64,000 bases of DNA from Fibrobacterota bacterium (lineage in GTDB: Bacteria > Fibrobacterota > Chitinivibrionia > Chitinivibrionales > Chitinispirillaceae): assembly GCA_023412475.1 (NCBI GenBank), contig JAEYNR010000061.1, positions 62,001-126,000 of the forward strand, written 5' to 3'. The translations under genes were made by a program, and so were the position numbers. Below, in pieces: positions 46,336-54,116 of this stretch. Each line of letters begins with the position of its first letter. Position 1 is the stretch's first letter. Below the pieces are notes generated by a model that worked only from the letters and a program-made list of their open reading frames with translations, made no database searches and had not been told where the DNA came from.

Positions 46336-48543
46336 CTAAAAGGTGTTTATCTTCTGAATGTAAGTGTCTTTTCCTGATCGGATTTTAACAAAGTAAAAGC
46401 CTTGCCCGACCGGGCAGGGAACTGTGATCTCTTGTCGCATGTTGTTTATCTCTGATCTAAAGACTGATCTTCCTGTAATATCAAGAATCGTTATTGTTCC
46501 TTTGCACGGGTAACCATAATCGGATGAAATTATCAACTCGTTTTTTCGAAATCTTACAGAGATATTTTTAGTTTTTGCTAATGTATTGATACTTACCTTT
46601 TTAATGTTTGTTTCTGTTGAATAGGAAAATTGCTTGAATTGTACTTCTGCCTTGTATTTCCCATGTGATTCCCATGTTACAATATAGTTGGTATCATGAA
46701 GTGGGGTAATACGTGGGTACCAAAGGTATTGATCTTTCTGAGGATCAAATATTTCAACATGCTGCCAGGAACCATTAGTTTTAACCCGTGTACAAAGAAC
46801 CGATTTTTTATCAGAAACAACCTTTTCCCAACAGGTCAACAGGTCATTTCGTTTATTAACAACAATGTCGATACACCTGTTTACGGTCGAGGAGTCTATC
46901 ACGACAGGTTCAGACCATCTGTTGTCTCTGAAGAATGCGTATAATACTTTACCGGTCCAATACGAGGAACCTTTTGCCCAGTAGATACAATGAATCGTTC
47001 CTTCATGGTCGATTGCCATTTGAGCTCCACTTACAGGTGTATCATTTTTCAGGGCATAAGCATTTTTGTTATGGTCAAGATCATCTGGAAAATGCACATA
47101 AATTTCCGATGTATTACCATTGGTAGAATGAGGAACGGAGAGTACAACAGGATCTCCTTTAAATGTAGCCATGTCCATGACATAATTGACTAACAGTGGT
47201 CTTGTCCAATATGGCGAATAAAAGCTGAAGTTAAAGGCAGAGATAGATTGATGTTTGGACCAGTTACCCTGAACAATTGTGTTTTGGTTTATTCCAGGCA
47301 GAATAGTAGTGTCCTGGCTATACACATCGTCCAACCAGATTGCATTGAATGATTCATCAGATGATATGCTCAAACGGCCTGCTTTGGCAAGTGGTGCACT
47401 GGTGTACTCTGAGATATCTTCAATATTTTTACTCTGCAGATTCAGGACACCGGTAAAGGAGGCTGCTCTGAAGTTTTTTGTTCCTCTCCAAAAAAGGTGC
47501 AGTTTGCCTGATGGTGATACTTGGGCATCAAGAAGCCGGGCTGCCATTTTATCAAATACAACAGGTGTTTCTGCGACAATACTATCATTGATAATTGATG
47601 CGATATGAATCGATGTTGTGGGCGGTAAGAGCTGATCGAGTTTTTCAAAAAGAATTAATGGTGCTGAATTTTCCGGTTTGATAATCATTGGATTCCATGA
47701 AGGAAGCATGTCAATATAATTGGTTTCTAAAGGTGGTTGAGGTCGTTGTGTCAAAAAACCGGTTGCGATTTTGTTAACAGTCCACCCCTCCGCTGTTCTT
47801 GTTCCATTAATTATTTCGTTGCCATATATACCATTATATACGATATATGTTGGAATCATAAAAGTGATTGCTTTACCTTCTTTGACAGGATCAACAAATT
47901 TGAAATTTTGTGGTTCGATAAAACACCAATTATCGAATTTCAGAGGATCATCACCAACAAGAACAGCATTGAGAGCATGACCAGGGATGGATACCTTATA
48001 AACCGGAATATTGAATATGGTTCCGCCGCCAGTATATGTGGTATGTGCCAGATACTGGCCGAAATATGAAAAGTTACAATAAAACTGAAGACTGAAATTC
48101 CCGCAAACGAACTCATCTGAAGAGGGGATTAAAGAAGTTATGTCAAGTTTAAGGCAGCAGTTCAGCCAATTGATCTTCTGCTCTTTTGTCAAAGAATTCC
48201 AGTGTGACGGAAGAACAGCCGTCGAATCCAGATATTCCCTGAGCACGATGATGTCATCATTTGTAAGCTTGCCGTCACCATTGATATCTGCTCTGTAATT
48301 AGATGTTGCATTTGCGGATACCAGTTTTTCCAGAGAATCAAGATCGTTATGGTTTATCTGACAATTGTTGTCAACATCGCCGGATCCATAATAATTGAGG
48401 GTATGAGCTGGTTGAAAGAATGGATTGAGGCCATTCCAGGCATAATTTTCCGGAATTTCTACAGAAAGTATTTTAGCTTCCAGGCTGGTGTTGTATGCGA
48501 GCATGGCCGAAAAAAACATGTTAAAGAGATTGGTTCTGCTCAT
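46336..48543 (-). CDS. secreted dockerin-containing protein with sorting-type tail
   Basis: 735 residues from ATG 48543 (GAGG upstream; a TTG at 48549 is in frame). After a signal peptide, residues 50-110 hold two dockerin-I-like calcium loops (GSGDVDNNCQINHNDLDSLE and ADINGDGKLTNDDIIVLREY). The large middle part has repeated Trp/Tyr-rich beta blades (KLHLFWRGTKNF, FNAIWLDDVYSQD, IHCIYWAKGSSYW, YIVTWESHGKYK), like a sialidase-type propeller without Asp boxes. The end (GTITILDITGRSVFRSEINN, then GQGFYFVKIRSGKDTYIQKI) is a sorting-type tail. Probably a surface protein acting on or binding glycans; the activity is unknown. Confidence 0.75.
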   Translation of the reverse strand: MSRTNLFNMFFSAMLAYNTSLEAKILSVEIPENYAWNGLNPFFQPAHTLNYYGSGDVDNNCQINHNDLDSLEKLVSANATSNYRADINGDGKLTNDDIIVLREYLDSTAVLPSHWNSLTKEQKINWLNCCLKLDITSLIPSSDEFVCGNFSLQFYCNFSYFGQYLAHTTYTGGGTIFNIPVYKVSIPGHALNAVLVGDDPLKFDNWCFIEPQNFKFVDPVKEGKAITFMIPTYIVYNGIYGNEIINGTRTAEGWTVNKIATGFLTQRPQPPLETNYIDMLPSWNPMIIKPENSAPLILFEKLDQLLPPTTSIHIASIINDSIVAETPVVFDKMAARLLDAQVSPSGKLHLFWRGTKNFRAASFTGVLNLQSKNIEDISEYTSAPLAKAGRLSISSDESFNAIWLDDVYSQDTTILPGINQNTIVQGNWSKHQSISAFNFSFYSPYWTRPLLVNYVMDMATFKGDPVVLSVPHSTNGNTSEIYVHFPDDLDHNKNAYALKNDTPVSGAQMAIDHEGTIHCIYWAKGSSYWTGKVLYAFFRDNRWSEPVVIDSSTVNRCIDIVVNKRNDLLTCWEKVVSDKKSVLCTRVKTNGSWQHVEIFDPQKDQYLWYPRITPLHDTNYIVTWESHGKYKAEVQFKQFSYSTETNIKKVSINTLAKTKNISVRFRKNELIISSDYGYPCKGTITILDITGRSVFRSEINNMRQEITVPCPVGQGFYFVKIRSGKDTYIQKINTF

Positions 48544-48567
48544 AACCAAATATCCTCACTCTAAAAG

Positions 48568-48665
48568 AAGGACGACCTTGAAGATCGTCCTTTAATAATA
48601 CATTAAAACCGCAGGTAGTCAAAGTAGTATGAACCCTTGTTTGGGGCAACCCTTGTGGTTGCCCC
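48568..48665. repeat. two REP-like palindromes
   Basis: First, AAGGACGA/TCGTCCTT at 48568..48592 around CCTTGAAGA. Second, GGGGCAAC/GTTGCCCC at 48643..48665 around CCTTGTG, the same core as the palindrome behind pepT. They lie upstream of the dockerin gene and not in a terminator position for any plus-strand gene. Confidence 0.55.
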
Positions 48666-48709
48666 CCTTATTGAGAGGGATTGCTAATCGCGTACGGGGA
48701 ACAGGAGCT

Positions 48710-48960
48710 GCAGAAAAAAAAATGAGAATTTCAAAAAAATAAATTGCCAATCCTGCAGTAAATTAAATATCTTGTTTTAACAACGTCCCGTTTGCAATGT
48801 CCTGATTGTTTTTATTGCTTGATCCTTGTTTTTGTTCTTTGTTTCTTGATCCTTGATCCTTGTTTCTTGTTCCTTGTTTCATTCTCTCTAAAGCTTCCGG
48901 TTTCTTTTTTAGCAGCAACTGAAAAAGTTACAGGTTGCAAAAAGACCGGTCCTTCTTGTA
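48710..48960 (+). repeat. long direct repeat, copy 2
   Basis: Second copy of the element at 43164..43446, shorter by about 30 bases in the CTTGTTC/CTTGATC array. It ends 50 bases before the start of the plus-strand gene at 49017. Together the two copies bracket the 44.0-48.5 kb secreted-protein genes. Confidence 0.8.
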
Positions 48961-49016
48961 CAGGATTATGCACGGGTTTTAACAAAAACATTAAATCTGT
49001 CTAAAGGAGGTTTACC

Positions 49017-49817
49017 ATGACAGATGTCCCTGTCCGTCCCATTGAAGTAACACCAGAGCAGAAGAAGCACTACGAAATGTTACTTCCACAAATTTCCGCG
49101 TTAACAGTGTATACTACAACATCAATGCCTCCCGAAGAGGCGGTGGGAGAGGCAAACCGGGTCAATGCCCTTATCAAAGAAGATCGGGCCAGACTCGAGC
49201 GTTCTGGAATCGAACTTCATTATCTGGACAGCTTTGAAGCACGCGCTGGTGCAATGAGCTGGGCTGCGGCAGAACTGGTGACCTATATAAACATGGAGTC
49301 AACTGCCAAAAAAGAGTGGGATGCGTTGCAGCCAGAAGCAAATGAGGTGAGACGAGACTTTCTGAAAGTACTTGCAAGGGCATTCAGAAAGGATGAAGAA
49401 CTGTCCGATGCTGTGAAAAGAATAAGAGATGGAAGGGGAAATCTTGACCAGGTTCTTGATTTTCTTTCCATGAGCAAATTGGCGCAGGAAAATAAGGAGA
49501 AACTTGAGAAAGTCTATGCAGATCTCTCTCTTATAGATCGCTCTTCTGGACTTTACGCGAGATTATCAGATATCCTTTCTCGCATGGTAACCGATCCGAA
49601 GAAGATGAATCAGGCCAAAGTTACCTTTTTTAAGACCTGGACTTATCTCAATGAAGCACTTAAAGAAGTATATGAAGCGGGCCAGTATGTCTTTGATGAA
49701 GATGACCCGAGGCATGATCTCTACTACAGCGACTACTACGTAAGGCTTGGGAAAGCTGCTGCAAAGGCGAAGCGTAGTCAAGAAGCTGCAAAAGAAACAG
49801 AAGTGGCTGGTGCCTAA
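49017..49817 (+). CDS. protein of unknown function, helical
   Basis: 266 residues, charged, strongly helical with coiled-coil-like stretches and no signal peptide. ATG 49017 has an ideal AAAGGAGG site seven bases upstream, and a strong terminator follows at 49853, so this is a self-contained and probably well-expressed single gene. Base composition is more GC-rich than its surroundings. Residues such as DDPRHDLYYSDYYVRLGKAA near the end suggest a structured tail. I recognise no family. Confidence 0.75.
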   Translation: MTDVPVRPIEVTPEQKKHYEMLLPQISALTVYTTTSMPPEEAVGEANRVNALIKEDRARLERSGIELHYLDSFEARAGAMSWAAAELVTYINMESTAKKEWDALQPEANEVRRDFLKVLARAFRKDEELSDAVKRIRDGRGNLDQVLDFLSMSKLAQENKEKLEKVYADLSLIDRSSGLYARLSDILSRMVTDPKKMNQAKVTFFKTWTYLNEALKEVYEAGQYVFDEDDPRHDLYYSDYYVRLGKAAAKAKRSQEAAKETEVAGA

Positions 49818-49852
49818 AGACCCCATTAGCCCATGGGGGCTCCTTTGAAAAG

Positions 49853-49880
49853 AGCCGGGTTAAATCTCGACCCGGCTTTT
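49853..49880 (+). terminator. intrinsic terminator
   Basis: AGCCGGGT/ACCCGGCT with a nine-base loop followed by TTTT, 36 bases after the stop of the gene at 49017..49817. Confidence 0.85.
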
Positions 49881-50059
49881 AAATAGCGGGAGTGAGCTTT
49901 TCAGAAAATCACTAAAAAACAGCCAAAAATACTACAACAAAGTACTCCACCATCCTGACCTTCCGTAACAGACAATTACAAAGGCCTGCAGAGAGAGAAA
50001 TCATTCTCTATCCACTCAAAATAGCAGGCTACTGCCTCCTGAATCGAAAAATTACCTGA

Positions 50060-50490
50060 TAAACTTGAAATTTTTGCTTGGTGGCATTGAAATTGGCCTG
50101 ATGGATTAGAAAATAGGCCTGGTGGAATTGAAAACCGGCCTGGTAGAATTGAGAATCGGCCTGGTAGAATTGAGAATCGGCCTGATGGAGTTGAAAATTT
50201 GCCCTGGTGAAATTGAGAATCGGCCTGATGGAATTGAAAATCGGGGCTGGTGAAACTGAAAAGGGGGATGTTGGAATTAAAAATTGGGTATGGTGAAATT
50301 GAAATGGGGCCTGGTGGGATTGAAAATTGGGCTGGTGGAATTGAAAATTGGGCTGGTGGAAATAAAAATCGGCCTGAGGGTACTAAAAAATTTTCTTGGT
50401 GAAATTGATAAAAGGCTTGATGGTGTTGAAAAATTTCCTTGGTAGAGTTGAAAATCGGCCTTGCTGGCATAGAAAATTTTGCCTGATATA
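50060..50490. repeat. 21-base minisatellite (about 19 degenerate units)
   Basis: Plus-strand units follow GGCCTGGTGGAATTGAAAAT with one more base; two neighbouring copies are identical (GGCCTGGTAGAATTGAGAAT plus C). Because 21 is a multiple of three, the minus-strand frame 49976..50512 stays open for 178 codons with a heptapeptide pattern like GRFSIPP/GRFSILP. That frame has no ribosome-binding site and no signal or domain, so I treat it as non-coding repeat DNA, though translation cannot be excluded. Confidence 0.8.
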
Positions 50491-51379
50491 GGGGTAAACC
50501 CGTTACCTTCAAGGTTCCAGGAATCTAAAAAGAGCTGGCGGGAACCAAAAAACGGCTGTGGAGGGCATTTCGGGCTACCGTTTTGTGCTCAAATTGGATA
50601 TAGGATCTGGTTTAGGGTGACTGTAGGCTGAAATCCGGAAAAGGTGAAGGAGATTTCCAAGTATTAACCATTTTTTAATAAATCGTTTTTAGGACGACTT
50701 ACTCAAGATCCGCTGGTAGTCACTGCAGTATGAAAATATGCAGTGATAAAAATTTCATCAAATGCATACAGCTTCGTTTATATACAACTACTCAATCACG
50801 ATTTTAGAGATGAATCCTTCGAACATTTTTCTGCTCTGGTTTGATAGAATGCGCTTACGTTATGATCAAATTGTCTAACTTCTCTGATTGCACTTGAATA
50901 CCTGAAAAAGCGATAATGGAAAGCAGAAGTTTTAGAGAGTGAATTTTACAGGTTCATTTTGTTTATATAATTTCAGTTTTTCTGGTCAGAAAATAAAGAG
51001 TAAATCTGCTAGGTTATAATGACGGAGATCTGGAAAAATTGAGATTTTTATGATAAATTCTTTACTGAGGTTTCTGTCTTTTTGAAAATAAAACCACTTA
51101 TTATGCAACAATTGATAATTTAATAACTATAATATTATTTGTATGCTAGCGCAATTATCCGGAAAAAATTGAATTTGATAATTGGAATGTTGGCATAAAA
51201 TATATTACTTTTGATACAAATTGAACTGAATATTTGGATTAATTGTTTATGTTTCAGTTAGAATTTAATTTCGTTTAACATGGCTTCTCGTTTAATATAA
51301 GCGTTTAAACAATCCACGTCCATATTTGGCAACAAGATTTGGAGAGTACAAGACAAGTGGACATTTTTAAGAGCATAAA
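50491..51379. other. 890-base AT-rich region without a gene; upstream of the defence cassette
   Basis: No convincing reading frame, tRNA or terminator. Close to the cassette, CGTTTAA occurs three times in direct orientation (starting 51272, 51289 and 51302), the middle one running into TATAAG. This could be an operator overlapping the promoter of the AIPR gene, although no regulator gene is in the cassette. Confidence 0.5.
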
Positions 51380-53119
51380 ATGATAGATAGCAATACTCTA
51401 TTATTATTTCGTGATGAGCTTGAAGAGCGACAAATCAAGATACTTGATGATTGTACTTCGGCCAACCCGGAAAAAGAAGCATTTATTCGTGTATGCTCAA
51501 ATATACTTAGTGAATCGGGGTTACTTGTTGATGAACCAGAAATATTGTTGATTGACAAAGATGGATACAGGGTTGATGCAATCTGTTGGCCAGACAAGGA
51601 TCAACCAATAGTTGAAATTTTGTTATTTGTGAACGGTAAAATTAATGACGAAGAAGTTAAATCTGAGATCTCCAGCGCTTTCGAGAAAAGTACTGACCTT
51701 TTGAGAAACTTGTGCAGGCCGACCAAACGCGCTGTTCCAGAGGTAGTAGACAAACTAATACGGCGTATTCAGAATCTTGTACCATGCCCAGATTCTATCC
51801 TCGTTAGAGTTATTACTGACACGCGCATTTCTATTCCTAATCTTGAAAAAAAATTTAAAACACGCCTTAGAAACAAGTTGCCGGATGATATACATACTGA
51901 CTTCCGGTTTTGCGATATCGAAGACCTGTGTTTTTGCAGCGAAGGCGCTACACAGGGACCTTCAATCGAATTTATTGATGAGACAGTAAAATGTTTCCAG
52001 GCTCATGAGATGGCTGATCATGATGTTTATTTAGCGGTCTTTCCAGGATATACTTTAGCTAAGTCATTCAGGGAACACGGGCAAAGGCTTCTGCAAAAAA
52101 ATGTAAGGGCTTTTTTAGGATTAAAGGGCAGAAAAAGCAAAAACAAAAAAATTCAAGAGACAATTAATACGCATCCAGATAGATTTTTAGCATATAATAA
52201 TGGGCTGACGATCACAGTAAGTGACATTGAAATTAAAAACAATTACCTGATACGCATTGATGATACCCAAATAGTTAATGGAGGTCAAACTGTTGCCGTG
52301 CTTGCAAATGAGTTTAAAATCAATGATCCCAGAAGTATTTCCAGTGCAATGGTTGCGGCTAAGATAATCCATGTTAAGCATAGTGATAAGCAAATGGACT
52401 GGATTGAACGAATAGCAGAAACATCAAACACTCAAAACACAATTAAAGAAACCGATTTGTCGTCACACAATCCACTTTATCGAAAAATAAAGGAAATTTC
52501 ATCACTGGCAGTTTTTCGGAAAGGTACTGAACAATATAAATGGTACTTCAGTAGAGTCAGAAAAGAATATGAAGCAGAATTAGCCCAACACAAGAAGAAT
52601 GGGCACAACGAACTAAAAAAATTTGAACAGACTTTTCCAAAAAATTTTGTAATAGAAAAAGGTGTCGTTGCAAGGGCAGATTGTGTTTTTTCTGGGAGGC
52701 CATGGATTGCATCTCGTGGTGAAGCAAAATGCCATGCAGATTTCTTGGAAAATATCCCTGAAGGATTTGAGCCAGATTCTGACTGGTATAGAAAGCTGGT
52801 TGGAAAGATTATACTTCTCCGGCATACTGCAACACTGGCGCGTGCCCTTGGTATTGGAGAAGGACGCTCATGCATTGTTGAATATGCTTGCGCAATTATG
52901 TCATGTGATAAAGAATTTTACAGTGGTATAGAACGAACCCATACATGTCAAGAAGTTCCTTCAAACTTGGAAGAAAAAATGAAGATCTTATTAAAAAATG
53001 TCCATTGTTTTTTCCTTGAGCTTAGTAATGATCGATCTGTGAAGGAGCATGCTAAGCGTGAAGAAACATGGAATATGATTTGCAACAAAGCCAGAATGGA
53101 GGCTTGGGTTGATAAGTGA
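51380..53119 (+). CDS. AIPR family protein (abortive-infection phage resistance)
   Basis: 579 residues. The N-terminal 110 residues look like a small nuclease-type domain (GYRVDAICWPDKDQPIVEIL). The AIPR core has LLQKNVRAFLG at about 237-247, RFLAYNNGLTITV near 268-280 and DTQIVNGGQTVAVLANE near 295-311, all hallmark stretches of PF10592. AIPR proteins belong to phage-resistance operons and are seen in restriction-type clusters. It is the first gene of a five-gene cassette and its 3' end overlaps the next start by 11 bases. ATG 51380 has only a weak Shine-Dalgarno (AGAGC). Confidence 0.88.
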   Translation: MIDSNTLLLFRDELEERQIKILDDCTSANPEKEAFIRVCSNILSESGLLVDEPEILLIDKDGYRVDAICWPDKDQPIVEILLFVNGKINDEEVKSEISSAFEKSTDLLRNLCRPTKRAVPEVVDKLIRRIQNLVPCPDSILVRVITDTRISIPNLEKKFKTRLRNKLPDDIHTDFRFCDIEDLCFCSEGATQGPSIEFIDETVKCFQAHEMADHDVYLAVFPGYTLAKSFREHGQRLLQKNVRAFLGLKGRKSKNKKIQETINTHPDRFLAYNNGLTITVSDIEIKNNYLIRIDDTQIVNGGQTVAVLANEFKINDPRSISSAMVAAKIIHVKHSDKQMDWIERIAETSNTQNTIKETDLSSHNPLYRKIKEISSLAVFRKGTEQYKWYFSRVRKEYEAELAQHKKNGHNELKKFEQTFPKNFVIEKGVVARADCVFSGRPWIASRGEAKCHADFLENIPEGFEPDSDWYRKLVGKIILLRHTATLARALGIGEGRSCIVEYACAIMSCDKEFYSGIERTHTCQEVPSNLEEKMKILLKNVHCFFLELSNDRSVKEHAKREETWNMICNKARMEAWVDK

Positions 53120-54116
53120 GAAGTGTCACAGGATAAGTTGGCAAACTATATGTGAGTATTTAAAGAGTGCTTTTGACACTCCTATACCAATGTTCGGTTC
53201 AAATAACTGCATTCTAGTTGTTAAACCTTCAATGGGTTTAGAATTACAGTTACGCGATGAGGAGTCATACTTAACAAAAGTCGATACTTTGCCAAATTTG
53301 ACTATGTTTGATTATGAGAAGGTTAGAACATGTTCTTATGAATATTTAGCCATTAAATGTTATTTTCCAGATCTTATTGAAGCAGTGCTTGATTTCTTCT
53401 ATTCTATTGCCTATAACCGTGTTGTAGGTAAGAAATCGCCGTTGTATTCTGTAATCAATTCTTATGAACAATTCAAAGCAATACTCAGCAGGCCCGCGAT
53501 ACCATCCGAATACACACTTACTGGGCTTTGGGGTGAACTTAATATTTTAAGTCAAGCAATTAAAAACTTGAATATTGATCCGGATTCTGCAGTATTCAAC
53601 TGGACTGGTCCGCAAGGACATCCTAATGATTTTTCTTTTGGCAAAACAGCTATTGAAGTAAAAACCACAAAAAAACAAACAAATATTGTGGAAATCTCAA
53701 GCTTTGATCAACTTGATGCAGATTGTGCCTGGCTCATTATTCTGCATGCATATCATGCAGAGCCAGCTGACGGAGGGCAGTCCATTGAGATGCTAAAAAA
53801 CTCAATTAATGGGATGCTTTCTGCAGTAGCTCGAGAAGTTTTCGATGAAAGAATCAGTTGCGTTTTGAATACATTAAATACACCACCGTGCATGCAATAT
53901 AGCATGAAGCCAGATGGGCTGCCTGTAATATTCAGAATATCTGATTCTATACCATTGATTAATCGTTCATTCCTTAAAATTATGTTTGGTGAAGCTAAAA
54001 CCAATCTAATTGAAAGAGGCAAATACATACTTAATCTTTCTTCAATTGAACCATCTCATCAAACAGTTGAAGAAGTGTTTCTCGAAGCTCAAACATATGG
54101 AGAACAAAATGGTTGA
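53109..54116 (+). CDS. PD-(D/E)XK nuclease-like protein (DUF4420 type)
   Basis: 335 residues. It opens at TTG 53109, which has GGAGG six bases upstream and overlaps the AIPR stop, so it is translationally coupled. The family core shows GLWGELNIL with E143, NWTGPQGHPNDFSFG with D174, and TAIEVKTTKKQ with E183 and K185: a complete E...D...ExK active site as in restriction endonucleases. These proteins accompany Z1 ATPases in predicted restriction systems and would be the DNA-cutting part. Its stop overlaps the Z1 start by eight bases. The alternative first ATG (M28) would remove the N-terminal helix. Confidence 0.85.
   Translation: MISEKCHRISWQTICEYLKSAFDTPIPMFGSNNCILVVKPSMGLELQLRDEESYLTKVDTLPNLTMFDYEKVRTCSYEYLAIKCYFPDLIEAVLDFFYSIAYNRVVGKKSPLYSVINSYEQFKAILSRPAIPSEYTLTGLWGELNILSQAIKNLNIDPDSAVFNWTGPQGHPNDFSFGKTAIEVKTTKKQTNIVEISSFDQLDADCAWLIILHAYHAEPADGGQSIEMLKNSINGMLSAVAREVFDERISCVLNTLNTPPCMQYSMKPDGLPVIFRISDSIPLINRSFLKIMFGEAKTNLIERGKYILNLSSIEPSHQTVEEVFLEAQTYGEQNG

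Noticed and set aside
49976..50512. 178-residue repeat protein
   Set aside because: The frame is explained by a 21-base tandem repeat and has no initiation signals; kept as a repeat and as a finding.
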